Assembly (NCBI GenBank): GCA_902825875.1 | Contig: CADECP010000006.1 | Coordinates: 184,588-248,587 of the forward strand | DNA length: 64,000 bases | From: an uncultured Acidobacteriota bacterium | GTDB lineage: Bacteria; Acidobacteriota; Blastocatellia; RBC074 | Direction: 5' to 3' | In this document: piece after piece, positions 45,801 through 53,611 of the stretch | Position numbering within the stretch: the first letter of the stretch is position 1 | Layout of the letters: each line of letters begins with the position of its first letter | The notes under the pieces: model-generated | Databases searched by the model: none | Seen by the model: the letters and a program-made list of their open reading frames with translations, nothing else | Told to the model about the DNA's origin: nothing | Translations under genes and position numbers: made by a program

Positions 45801-47762
45801 AAAGTGGACAAGGTTGTTTCGCGCAAAGATTTGATCCTGCGCTTGGAAACTCCGCGTTTTGCTACCGAAGGCGACACGGCGACGATTTCCGGCATCGTTC
45901 ACAACTACCTGAAAACCGATCAAGTCACCGAAGTCGAATTGAAAGTTGCGGGGGCGCAATTGCTCGACCCGCCGAAACAAACCGTGACGATCGCCAAAGA
46001 CGGCGAACAACGTTTCAACTGGCGCGTGTCGGCTCAACAAATGGGCAACGTGACTTTGACGGCGACGGCCAAAACCAAAGTCGAATCCGATGCAGTGGAA
46101 TTGCCCATGCCGATAGTTCCTGCTGGCACGCGCATCACCAACGGCGAATCGCTGGCCGCCAGCGAAGAAAGTCTGGATCGGCAAATGTCGTTTGTGTTGC
46201 CCGGCAATGCTCACGCACAGGCGCGCGCGCTACGCATCGAAGCTTCACCGTCGGTGGCCGGAGCAATGTTCGGCGCGCTGGATTACCTGACGACCTATCC
46301 GTATGGCTGCGTCGAACAAACGATGTCCAGCTTCCTGCCGAACGTGATCGTCGCCGGAGCGGTGAAAGACGTGAAGTCGGCTTCGCTCAGCACTGGCAAC
46401 GACCTAAGAAAGAAAGTCCAGCGCGGATTGGATCGCCTGTATGGGTTCCAGCACCAGGACGGCGGCTGGGGCTGGTGGAAAGATGACAAAACCGATCCGT
46501 TTATGACGGCGTATGTGCTGGACGGTTTGACGATGGCGAAAAACGCTGGCTTCAGCGTCGAAGACTTTCGCATTCAGGACGGGCGCAAGAAAGTTCAGCA
46601 ATTGCTCGACACAGGCAAGATGGAAGACGGAACGCCATTCGACCCGGAATCGCGCGCTTATCTGTTGTACGCCCAACAAATCAGCGGCGGAGCCGACACG
46701 CGCTACATTACAGATATGTTCAATCGGCGAGGCGAAATGCAGCCGTACGCTCGCGCGTTGCTGGCGCTGACCTTGAAGTTGCGAAACGACAACCGGGCTT
46801 CGCTTGTTGCCAGCGACATCGAACGCTCGGTGCGTATGAGTAACGCCGACGCTTACTGGCCGTCGAAGCGAAAACCGATGTTGGATTTCACCGAAGAAAA
46901 CGATCTGGAAGCGACCGCGTGGTCGGTTAAGGCGCTGGCTCAGATCAATCCGAACAGCGAAGTGTTGGCCAAAGCCGCTCGGTGGTTGGTGGCGCATCGT
47001 CGCAACGGATATTACTGGGACACGACCAAACACACGGCGTTTGCGATTTATGCGCTGACCGATTACTTGAAAGCCAGCCGCGAATTGACGGCGGATTACA
47101 CGCTGGAAGTCTGGCTGAACAGCGAACAGGTGTTGACCCGGCGCGTGACCGCCGCAGAAGCCGCCAGCGGTCAGCCGATCATCGTCGAACGCAAAGGCGG
47201 TAGTTTGCCAGCGTCGAATTCCGTGCGCGTGGTCAAACGTGGCGCAGGCGTGGCGTATGTCGCCGTGACTGTGGATTACTTCACGAAGGAAGAACCGGTC
47301 GAATTTGCGGCCAGCAATCTGAAACTGACGCGCGAATATCTGCGGCTGAGCGTGGTTGAGAAAAACGGGCAGCCGAGTTGGCAGGTTTCGCCGCTGACGG
47401 GCGAGCTTCGTTCGGGCGATTTGATCGTGTCGAAACTGCGCGTGACAGGCGCGAAAGCGCAATACCTGTTGATCGAAGACCCGATTCCGGCAGGGTGCGA
47501 ACAGGTCGAACGGTTCAGCGGACTCGATCTGACTTATCGCACGAACGGTTGGAGCGACTGGTACAGTCAGCGCGAATTCCGCGATCAACGCACGGCGCTG
47601 TTTGTGGATTATTTCGATGGCGACGCGGTGTTTCAGTACGCGCTGCGCGTGCAAATTCCCGGTCAGTTCCGTGTGGCTCCGGCACGAGCCGAATTGATGT
47701 ACCAACCCGGCACGCACGCGAACACAGCAAATTACGGGATGAACATTTTGGACAAGAAGTAG
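42873..47762 (+). CDS. Bacterial alpha-2-macroglobulin
   Basis: A 1629-residue exported protein that traps attacking proteases in the periplasm. An N-terminal hydrophobic segment and Pro/Ala/Ser-rich spacer are followed by macroglobulin (MG) beta domains, the bait-type region, and the thioester domain with GCVEQTMSS: Cys1146 and Gln1149 form the reactive thioester. The downstream helical (alpha/alpha toroid) region and a receptor-like terminal domain are present. It heads, with DUF1175, an operon that ends in a PBP fusion protein, recalling the E. coli yfhM-pbpC pair. Confidence 0.93.
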   Translation: MKLRKLLSTVTVYLVVALAALSFAALTMRAQGDQPAAPTASPAASPNASPQPGATPAQPSFSLATNRTYGTHEKARVYINYQGVNSLDFRVYKIKDPFKFFKQLNNPHQMGEEDRAEVSAVTETQQRKPSFLEKLRDFKSTIYFAFKGYFRSQLRREARTTFNDKYRSGERLPIDRASYAQMPLLNPDQLEDSFKQMLTPLDSRWDTRMVVLGEKKPGVYLVEAVNGKLRAYTIAVVSDLTMVTKIANSGEVMVYTVDRKSGEPRGDANVEIVKNQKVVATNKTDQNGLMRVTVKAEKPAEADAADLEEEAEEEASNEYLILADRKGDFAVSDLASYYFSWNEGETPFGRINSYIYTDRPVYRPEQKAHFKGILRQQTDDGYKLLESRALNVTITDPDGKEILQKVLTLTPRGTFSGEVDLPAGAALGGYEIVVNMNGVEAARSFFEVAEYKKPEYKVKVSTPKPFVAVGEKTKFTVEAKYFFGAPVKNADVKYYIYRSPYYPWWWAEEDDDFADSDEDAPGYHGYGNDMVKEGEGRLNENGQLEIAFDVPPPGKDEGREYTYRLEAMVTDSARREIEGKASFVGTRGNVSVSADADRYVYYKGETAKVRVRARDYNGAPVSAKIGLKFSLTRWERVEKEDNGYKYFEWTRKFEGTTTGEVTTNAQGEAVYEYRATAIGDIDIKAIVTENGREIEHDAGGLYVTSETEGWVNNAWRDEGSIKLQPDKKSYKPGETAKILALLPKDKAHLLVTTELNSVLEAKHVFANGRATVIELPIKDSYAPNIYLSVTFVRDGEMFEASKSISVPAANKFLDIQIVPDKREYKPRDPVSYTITAKNQDGSPAAGVELSLGVIDEAIYSVRPDTSGDIRRQFYGRRYSSVSTSYASAFQFTGYSGDKKMELAQNKRSFQLADFKNESQYADPKFVRKDFRDTAYWQPDVVTAADGKATVRVNLPDNLTTWRATARAVTADLRVGSKVDKVVSRKDLILRLETPRFATEGDTATISGIVHNYLKTDQVTEVELKVAGAQLLDPPKQTVTIAKDGEQRFNWRVSAQQMGNVTLTATAKTKVESDAVELPMPIVPAGTRITNGESLAASEESLDRQMSFVLPGNAHAQARALRIEASPSVAGAMFGALDYLTTYPYGCVEQTMSSFLPNVIVAGAVKDVKSASLSTGNDLRKKVQRGLDRLYGFQHQDGGWGWWKDDKTDPFMTAYVLDGLTMAKNAGFSVEDFRIQDGRKKVQQLLDTGKMEDGTPFDPESRAYLLYAQQISGGADTRYITDMFNRRGEMQPYARALLALTLKLRNDNRASLVASDIERSVRMSNADAYWPSKRKPMLDFTEENDLEATAWSVKALAQINPNSEVLAKAARWLVAHRRNGYYWDTTKHTAFAIYALTDYLKASRELTADYTLEVWLNSEQVLTRRVTAAEAASGQPIIVERKGGSLPASNSVRVVKRGAGVAYVAVTVDYFTKEEPVEFAASNLKLTREYLRLSVVEKNGQPSWQVSPLTGELRSGDLIVSKLRVTGAKAQYLLIEDPIPAGCEQVERFSGLDLTYRTNGWSDWYSQREFRDQRTALFVDYFDGDAVFQYALRVQIPGQFRVAPARAELMYQPGTHANTANYGMNILDKK

Positions 47763-47767
47763 TTTTT

Positions 47768-47865
47768 CAGACGGAGGGACAGAGGGACGGAGAGATTGAG
47801 GGAAAGAGGAGTTCAACGGTGATTCTCTCCATCCCTAAGTCTCTCCGTCTCTCACTCTCTCTGTC
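47768..47865. repeat. GGGACAGAG-type purine/pyrimidine hairpin, copy 1
   Basis: A purine arm (GGAGGGACAGAGGGACGGAG) and a facing pyrimidine arm (CTCTCCGTCTCTCACTCTCT) make a hairpin between the alpha-2-macroglobulin and the membrane protein. A related copy is in frame in the PBP gene at 49727-49831. Confidence 0.82.
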
Positions 47866-47882
47866 GGGAACAGGTGAACTTG

Positions 47883-48662
47883 ATGCTCAAAGACGTTTTC
47901 ACATCCATCGGCGCTGCGGCGCAAAAACTCTTCACGAATTTCGGCGCGGTGCTGATTGCGCTGATTTGTTACACGGCCATCTGGGCGGCGGGCTATTTCT
48001 TCGTCGTCATCGGCCAGGCGACTCAGTTTCAAGTCGCGCTGACAGTCGTCATTTTGCCGCTGTTGGCGTTGGTGTTCTTTTTCCTGCTGCAAGTCATCGG
48101 CTTGAGCTACGTGCGAATCGGCGTCGGCGCGGGTTACTTGCTGAAACGCGCGCTGAAAGATTTCTGGAAACTGCTGATCGTCAGCTTGCCGCTGATCGCC
48201 CTGGCTTACGGGCTGTGGTGGGCGTTCGGCTATCTGGACAAAAAGTTCGTCGCCGATGTCGAAACTCCGAAACGCTGGATTGAACTGACGCTGATGGCCG
48301 GGCGCTGGTTGCTGCTGTATCTGGCTTTGCCGCTGGTGGCGATTCACTGGTGGATGGCGGCCATCCGCGAAGGTCTGGGCGGAGCCATCAAAGGCATTGG
48401 CCGTTCGCTCGCCGCCGCGTTTTCGCCGCGTTCGGTGTTGATTTACGTGTTGGTGCTGGCGGTGTTCGGCGCGCTGGCCTGGTTCGTGGCGTTCACCAAA
48501 ACGCACGTCAGCAGCAATTGGGGCGAATTGGTTTTGGTCGGCTTGCGCTTTGCGCTGTCGCTGTTGTTGCCGTTCATCGGCTGGATGTTGACGCTGGGCG
48601 CGATGGCTGAAATGACGACGCGGCGCGCACTGACCGAAGCGATGAGTGATTTGAACGGTTGA
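47883..48662 (+). CDS. Polytopic membrane protein of the alpha-2-macroglobulin operon
   Basis: A 259-residue protein with about six hydrophobic helices (for example LIALICYTAIWAAGYFFVVI, LTVVILPLLALVFFFLLQVIG, SVLIYVLVLAVFGALAWFVAF). Conserved family not recognised. AGGTG at 47872-47876 supports ATG 47883. Placed between the macroglobulin and the PBP fusion, with a 4-bp gap to the latter, so it is likely part of the same envelope system. Confidence 0.7.
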   Translation: MLKDVFTSIGAAAQKLFTNFGAVLIALICYTAIWAAGYFFVVIGQATQFQVALTVVILPLLALVFFFLLQVIGLSYVRIGVGAGYLLKRALKDFWKLLIVSLPLIALAYGLWWAFGYLDKKFVADVETPKRWIELTLMAGRWLLLYLALPLVAIHWWMAAIREGLGGAIKGIGRSLAAAFSPRSVLIYVLVLAVFGALAWFVAFTKTHVSSNWGELVLVGLRFALSLLLPFIGWMLTLGAMAEMTTRRALTEAMSDLNG

Positions 48663-48666
48663 GCCA

Positions 48667-51372
48667 ATGAACGCTGATTCACCAAAAAAAACGCAAAAGG
48701 CGCAAAAGTCTTCGATCTGGCTTTTGTGCCTTTTGTGCTTTTGGGTGGTGAGCGCCTGCTCGTCGCCAACACCTCAAAACGAATTTGCCGCAGCCTCTTT
48801 ACCGAAAGCCAAACCCGCCGAAGAAATCTCTGACGACAAATTGCAGCAAGTTGCCGCCGAAGCCTTGGGCGAACGCGAAGGCGCGGTCATTGTCATTGAT
48901 CCGCAAACGGGACGATTGCGCGCGGTGGTCAATCCTCGTCTGGCATTTGAACAAGCCTATCCGCCCGGTTCGGCGATCAAACCGTTCACGGCGTTGGCGG
49001 CGCTCAGAGCCGGTTTGCTCGAAGCCGAAACTCGGCGGCAATGCCAGACCAAATACGCGCGTGAAGGCTTTGAAATTGTCTGTTCGCATCCGCGCAGCAC
49101 AACGCCGTTCAATTTGCCGCAGGCGCTGGCGTATTCCTGCAACGATTATTTTGCGCATGTCGGCGAGCGATTGAGCGAAGGAACGTTCAACTCAACTTTG
49201 ACTGGATTCGGATTTGGCCAACGAACCAGCGTCGCTGCCGCCGAAGCTACGGGCAAGTTGCCGCGCGGCGATTGGCGAGTTCAGGCGGCGCTTGGCGATG
49301 ACGATCAATTTCTGGTGACGCCTGTGCAATTGCTGATGGCGTTTGCCGCACTGGTCAACGGAGGCGAGTTGTTTCGTCCGCAGCAAACTTCGGACGAGGC
49401 GTTCACACCGACGAAGCTGGCGCGGATCAACATTTCAGCGGCGCATCGCAAAATCCTGATCGAAGGCATGCGCGGCGCGGTGAATTACGGCACAGCGGAA
49501 AAAGCGGTGTTGGGAAAGTTACCGGGATTTGTGTTCGGCAAAACGGGAACCTCGACGGCCAGCAACGGCTTTCGCACGCAAGGCTGGTTCGTAGGCTTTG
49601 CGGCGGACAAACCAGCCACGGGAGTTCCCGCGCCGCAGCAAGTGAAATTAGGCGTGGTGGTGTTTCTGAAACGCGCGCACGGTTCGCAAGCGGCGGAAGT
49701 CGCCAGAGAGATTTTCGAAGTTGGGATGACGGAGAGACAGGGGGACAGAGGGACAGAGGGAAAGAGGGACGTGCGCGAACTGGAAAAAGTTATTTCCCTC
49801 CCTCCCGCCCTCCCTCTGTCTCTCACTCCCCAAACAGTGAAAGTGCGTTCCGTCAGCGAAAACATCACGCGCGAATTGCCGATAGAAGAATATCTGGCTG
49901 GAGTGCTGGCCGGAGAAGCGAGCATCGAAACCGAGTTGGAAGCCTTGAAAGCGCAGGCGGTCGTCAGTCGAACGTTTGCGGTTCGCAATGTGGGGCGTCA
50001 CTCGCGTGAAGGCTTTGATTTTTGCAGCACCACGCATTGCCAGCGGTTTGTTTTGCCGAAAGCGCGATTGCACGCCAAAGCTCGTCAGGCTGTCGAAGCT
50101 ACGCGCAGTGAAATTCTGCTGGATCGCAAAAACCAACCGGCGGACGTGTATTTTCACGCGGCTTGCGGAGGCGTGACGGCGAATCTGGAAACTTTGTGGG
50201 GCGGCGAAGCTCCGGCGTATTTGCGTGGAGTTCGAGATGAGTTTTGCGCTTCGATGCCGCATCGAAATTGGACGCAGACGATTTCCGTCGCACAGATGGC
50301 CAAAGCCTTGCTTAGCGACGAACGAACCAACGCAGGATTGCCGTTGAAAAACGTGACAGTCAGCAAACGCGACGCAACCGGTCGCGCCGAAGAAATCACG
50401 ATTGAAGCCGCTCGACGGCTGACAGTTCGCGGCTGGGATTTCAAATTGATTGTCGGGCGCGCGCTTGGCTGGCAAATGGTCAAAAGCTCTCGTTTTGAAA
50501 TTTCGCGCAGTGGCGAAGGCTTTGCGTTTCGCGGCAGCGGCTTCGGTCACGGGCTTGGTTTGTGCCAGGAAGGCGCTCACGTGATGGCGACGCGGCGAAT
50601 GACTTACCGCCAGATCGCCAGCTTCTATTTTCCCGGCGCCCGGCTGAGCGGCGCGCAATCGGTTCGCCTGCCAACACCAAATCAATTGACCATTGACCGA
50701 TTGGAGAAAGTCTCCTTTACCAAACCGATAATGGTCAATGGCCAATGGCTAATGGCTAATTTGTCGGTGGCGGGCGAACTGGTCAACAAACGATTTCAAA
50801 TCCGCTTTGGCACAACCAACGATCGTCGTGAAGTCGAGGCTGCGTTGAAGATTTTGGAATCGGCCAGAATGGATCTGCTGAGGCGATTGAAAGCTGCTTC
50901 GTTGCGATTGGACGAAAGCGTGCCGTTTGAAATTGTAATTCATGCGACGACGGCGGAATTCATCGCGGCAACGGGGTTGTCAGGTTGGGCGACCGGCGCG
51001 ACGCGCGGCAGGCGAATCGAGCTTCAACCGTTGGCATTGTTGAAAAAGCGCGGCGTAACGACAACGGCGCTTCGTCATGAACTGGCGCACGCCGCAATGG
51101 AGGTGTTGGGAAAAGGAAAATCACCGCGCTGGCTGGCCGAAGGTTTGTGTTTGCATTTTGCGGGCGAAGCGGCGGCGATGGCTCGCGTACAGATCAAGCA
51201 GCCGTTATCGCGCGAAGAACTCGAACGACGATTCAATGCCGGAGCCTCAGCGGAAGAAACACGGCAGCTTTACGCTTTGGCCTGGCGCGAAGTGCAATCT
51301 CTCATCCGCGAAAAAGGCGAAGCTTACGTCTGGCAACTGGCCACAAAATCGAAAGAGGCGATGAAAGCATGA
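48667..51372 (+). CDS. Fusion: PBP transpeptidase + SpoIID + gluzincin metallopeptidase, lipoprotein
   Basis: A 901-residue envelope protein. The signal peptide ends in lipobox VSAC (Cys31). Residues 60-350 are a penicillin-binding transpeptidase: Ser102-A-I-Lys105, Ser157-Cys-Asn159, Lys292-Thr-Gly. A low-complexity linker (354-388) comes from a hairpin repeat. Residues 390-690 are SpoIID-like (RELPIEEYLAGVLAGEA, CGGVTANLETLWGG, GFGHGLGLCQEGAH), a lytic activity on denuded glycan in spore formers. Residues 780-850 hold HELAH (804-808) with WLAEGL, a gluzincin site. No glycosyltransferase domain. Position beside alpha-2-macroglobulin suggests wall repair plus protease action. Confidence 0.88.
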   Translation: MNADSPKKTQKAQKSSIWLLCLLCFWVVSACSSPTPQNEFAAASLPKAKPAEEISDDKLQQVAAEALGEREGAVIVIDPQTGRLRAVVNPRLAFEQAYPPGSAIKPFTALAALRAGLLEAETRRQCQTKYAREGFEIVCSHPRSTTPFNLPQALAYSCNDYFAHVGERLSEGTFNSTLTGFGFGQRTSVAAAEATGKLPRGDWRVQAALGDDDQFLVTPVQLLMAFAALVNGGELFRPQQTSDEAFTPTKLARINISAAHRKILIEGMRGAVNYGTAEKAVLGKLPGFVFGKTGTSTASNGFRTQGWFVGFAADKPATGVPAPQQVKLGVVVFLKRAHGSQAAEVAREIFEVGMTERQGDRGTEGKRDVRELEKVISLPPALPLSLTPQTVKVRSVSENITRELPIEEYLAGVLAGEASIETELEALKAQAVVSRTFAVRNVGRHSREGFDFCSTTHCQRFVLPKARLHAKARQAVEATRSEILLDRKNQPADVYFHAACGGVTANLETLWGGEAPAYLRGVRDEFCASMPHRNWTQTISVAQMAKALLSDERTNAGLPLKNVTVSKRDATGRAEEITIEAARRLTVRGWDFKLIVGRALGWQMVKSSRFEISRSGEGFAFRGSGFGHGLGLCQEGAHVMATRRMTYRQIASFYFPGARLSGAQSVRLPTPNQLTIDRLEKVSFTKPIMVNGQWLMANLSVAGELVNKRFQIRFGTTNDRREVEAALKILESARMDLLRRLKAASLRLDESVPFEIVIHATTAEFIAATGLSGWATGATRGRRIELQPLALLKKRGVTTTALRHELAHAAMEVLGKGKSPRWLAEGLCLHFAGEAAAMARVQIKQPLSREELERRFNAGASAEETRQLYALAWREVQSLIREKGEAYVWQLATKSKEAMKA
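48680..48750. repeat. GCAAAAG-type hairpin inside the signal peptide
   Basis: The arm CGCAAAAGGCGCAAAAG faces CTTTTGTGCCTTTTGTG across a 12-base loop; outer bases CACC/GGTG also pair. It lies in frame at the start of the PBP fusion gene: the A-rich arm codes the Lys/Gln-rich n-region, the T-rich arm codes the LLCLLCFW hydrophobic core. Confidence 0.85.
49727..49831. repeat. GGGACAGAG-type hairpin, copy 2, in frame in the PBP gene
   Basis: The arm GGAGAGACAGGGGGACAGAG faces CCTCCCTCTGTCTCTCACTC across 40 bases. In frame it codes TERQGDRGTEGKRD and SLPPALPLSL, a linker exactly between the transpeptidase and SpoIID domains. Same family as 47768-47865. Confidence 0.85.
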
Positions 51373-51536
51373 TCGAAGTCGAACAAGATTTGACCGAACT
51401 GGCGATTGAAGTTGTTTTGCGCTGCATTCAATGCGACGCGCCCGTGCCCGATGCCGTCTGCGGGCGAAAAAGTCCTTGCCCGTCGTGCGGCTTTCCTTAC
51501 CCGATTGGCGACTGTTCCGATCTGGCAGAAAACTGA
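51369..51536 (+). CDS. Small zinc-ribbon protein
   Basis: A 55-residue protein whose ATG overlaps the TGA of the PBP fusion by four bases. Two Cys pairs, CIQC and CPSC, form a zinc ribbon; the N-terminus is acidic. It contains no catalytic motif and probably binds protein or nucleic acid. Coupled translation argues it is real; the function is unknown. Confidence 0.65.
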   Translation: MIEVEQDLTELAIEVVLRCIQCDAPVPDAVCGRKSPCPSCGFPYPIGDCSDLAEN

Positions 51537-51575
51537 CACATAAATGATTTTCATCGCGCTATGCGAAGAATTAAA

Positions 51576-51605
51576 TTGACAGTTTTGGAAAGCGGCGTGT
51601 ATAAG
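51576..51605 (+). promoter_or_regulatory. Sigma-70-like promoter of the sulfate assimilation operon
   Basis: TTGACA (51576-51581), an 18-bp spacer and TATAAG (51600-51605), with GTG directly before the -10 box. Start of transcription expected near 51612, about 57 bases before the poly-Cys leader ORF. The promoter before the sulfate transporter has the same spacing and GTGTATAA box. Confidence 0.75.
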
Positions 51606-51668
51606 CGACGCCAACCATGAACTGCATGGTTAAACGCGAAACCAATAACTCGTACACAAGGAACATCA

Positions 51669-51827
51669 ATGGAAAACGCAACCAAGATACGTCGTTCAGT
51701 TTTCTCCGGGCTGCCCATCAGTCGCAACCTACACGTTGAATCATTTCTGTCCGCGCCTTCCTTCTTCCACACCTGTCGTCTGCACCCTGCCAAAAAATCC
51801 TGCTGTTGTTGTTGCTGTTGTCGTTAG
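51669..51827 (+). CDS. Poly-cysteine leader peptide upstream of sat
   Basis: A 52-residue open reading frame with a good SD (AAGGA, six bases before ATG). Its residues 45-51 are seven consecutive Cys (codons TGC TGT TGT TGT TGC TGT TGT), followed by Arg and a TAG stop. The rest is unremarkable and basic. A Cys run at the end of a short ORF between a promoter and sulfate-assimilation genes is the mark of attenuation-type or translational control by charged tRNA-Cys, as described for poly-Cys upstream ORFs in mycobacteria. The regulatory role here is inferred. Confidence 0.75.
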   Translation: MENATKIRRSVFSGLPISRNLHVESFLSAPSFFHTCRLHPAKKSCCCCCCCR

Positions 51828-52238
51828 TGTCTTTCGCTGCATCCTGATCGCAGCAAGTTTCCCTTTTCATCCAAAATTTAGAGCCTGATTGACGCCGTGC
51901 TGTATTCGGTTTCTGAGGCGACCTTTCCGATTTCGCGGATTTTGCCATTGGCTTAGCAATTCGCTGCCAACAAGCGCGTCATCTTTGTGGTTGCCGATTT
52001 TCGCCGAACCGATTGGTCAGCGTTGGCAGTCATTACTTTTCTGGCGTTGTGCGAGTTACGCACCGCTGAGGTATTGTTATGAGCGTCAAGTTTGAAATTG
52101 CCGATTGGAAATTCGAAATCACTTTGAAAGAACTGGTTTGCCAGCCGGTTGGCAAAAAATCCCGAAAGGTCAGCCGCGATTTTGCTGCTGCCGTCAAAGA
52201 ACCCAAAAAAATCATCGCAAGAAACAAGGAGAAGCTAC
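51828..52238 (+). promoter_or_regulatory. Long 5' leader between the poly-Cys ORF and sat
   Basis: 411 bases with little coding evidence. A GCTGC (51836-51840) / GCAGC (51850-51854) hairpin followed by AAGTTTCCCTTTT lies 9 bases after the leader stop; its right arm could alternatively pair with the TTGCTG in the Cys-codon run. A longer CTGCCAAC / GTTGGCAG pairing lies further on. No unambiguous intrinsic terminator was found. A 62-codon frame at 52079-52267 overlaps the sat start and is not convincing. Confidence 0.45.
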
Positions 52239-53414
52239 ATGAGCTTGATTACGCCGCACGGCGGTAAATTGATTGACCGCGAAGCGCGCGGCACTGAAAG
52301 AGAAGCATTGCTGCAGGCTGCGGTTACGTTGCCCAACGTAACCATCAACGCACGAGCCGAAGCCGATTTGGAATTGATCGCCATCGGCGCGCTTTCGCCG
52401 CTGGAAGGTTTTCTTGGCGAGGCCGATTACTTGTCGGTGCGCGATCATCGCCGATTGGCGAACGGATTGGTTTGGTCAATTCCGATTACGCTTTCGGCCA
52501 CTGCCGAAGAGCGTGCGCGGTTGAATGTTGGCGACAATGTGGCGCTGAAAACTCGCGCCGGTCAGGTGATTGCGATTTTGCATCTGGCTGAAATTTACAG
52601 CTACGACAAACAGCGCGAAGCCGAAGCCGTGTACGGAACTGCCGAAGACAAACATCCCGGCGTGCAGGTGCTGTATTCGCAAGGCGAGTTTTTACTCGGC
52701 GGAAAAGTCACCGTGCTGAATCATCCGAACGGCAACGAGTTCAAACAGTACCGGCGGACTCCGGCAGAAACGCGCGCCTTGTTTGCCGAAAAAGGCTGGC
52801 AACGCATCGTCGCTTTTCAGACGCGCAATCCTGTCCATCGCGCTCACGAATACATTCAGAAATGCGCGATGGAAACGGTTGACGGTTTGTTGCTGCATCC
52901 GATTGTCGGCGAAACCAAAGCTGATGACATCCCGGCGGATGTGCGGCTGCGCGCGTACGAAGCGATTTTGGAAAATTACTATCCGGCGGATCGCACTGTG
53001 CTCAGCGTGTTGCCCGCCGCGATGCGCTACGCCGGGCCGCGCGAAGCGATTTTTCACGCGACGATTCGCAAAAATTACGGCTGTTCGCATTTCATCGTTG
53101 GCCGCGACCACGCAGGCGTTGGCAATTATTACGGCACTTATGACGCGCAAAAAATCTTCGGCGATTTCACGGCGGAAGAGATCGGCATTACGCCGATGTT
53201 TTTCGACAACACGTTTTATTGCCGGAAGTGCGACGGCATGGCTTCGCTGAAAACCTGCCCGCACGATCAATCGCATCACGTCAGTTTGAGCGGCACGAAA
53301 GTCCGCGAAATGCTGGCCAGCGGCGAAATTCCGCCGCCGGAATTTACGCGCAAAGAAGTTGCCGAAGTTTTGATTGCCGCGTTGCGACAGCCGTTGAAAG
53401 CGGCAGCGGCGTAA
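52239..53414 (+). CDS. sat: Sulfate adenylyltransferase (ATP sulfurylase)
   Basis: Makes adenylyl sulfate from ATP and sulfate, the first step of assimilation. 391 residues of the single-chain (Sat/MET3-like) type: the catalytic QTRNPVHRAHE at 194-204, VGRDHAGVGNYYG and RYAGPREAIFHATIRKNYGCSHF in the core. A CRKCDG...CPH Cys pair suggests a zinc-binding element as in many bacterial Sat enzymes. AAGGAG precedes ATG 52239. First structural gene of the operon. Confidence 0.96.
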   Translation: MSLITPHGGKLIDREARGTEREALLQAAVTLPNVTINARAEADLELIAIGALSPLEGFLGEADYLSVRDHRRLANGLVWSIPITLSATAEERARLNVGDNVALKTRAGQVIAILHLAEIYSYDKQREAEAVYGTAEDKHPGVQVLYSQGEFLLGGKVTVLNHPNGNEFKQYRRTPAETRALFAEKGWQRIVAFQTRNPVHRAHEYIQKCAMETVDGLLLHPIVGETKADDIPADVRLRAYEAILENYYPADRTVLSVLPAAMRYAGPREAIFHATIRKNYGCSHFIVGRDHAGVGNYYGTYDAQKIFGDFTAEEIGITPMFFDNTFYCRKCDGMASLKTCPHDQSHHVSLSGTKVREMLASGEIPPPEFTRKEVAEVLIAALRQPLKAAAA

Positions 53415-53458
53415 ACAAGTTACTTCGTAGCTGGTGCTTAGTTGATGGACTCTCCTTG

Positions 53459-53494
53459 GGATGAGCGAGAAACCATCTTCGCTCATCCAATTTT
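53459..53494 (+). terminator. Hairpin between sat and tRNA-Cys
   Basis: GGATGAGCGA and TCGCTCATCC pair over 10 bp, followed by AATTTT. Probable terminator or processing hairpin that separates sat from the tRNA and downstream genes. Confidence 0.65.
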
Positions 53495-53515
53495 CAACCG
53501 AGCACGGCTGCATCA

Positions 53516-53590
<75 letters not shown>

Positions 53591-53611
53591 AATTTTGAAA
53601 AGGAAAAAAGA

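Noticed and set aside
51617..51739. An earlier small ORF (starting MNCMVK) overlapping the poly-Cys leader
   Set aside because: No SD of note and only one Cys codon near its start; the poly-Cys frame has the better SD and the Cys run.
52079..52267. A 62-codon frame just before and overlapping sat
   Set aside because: Has a passable GAGG but no recognisable domain and overlaps the sat start by 29 bases; kept only as part of the leader region.
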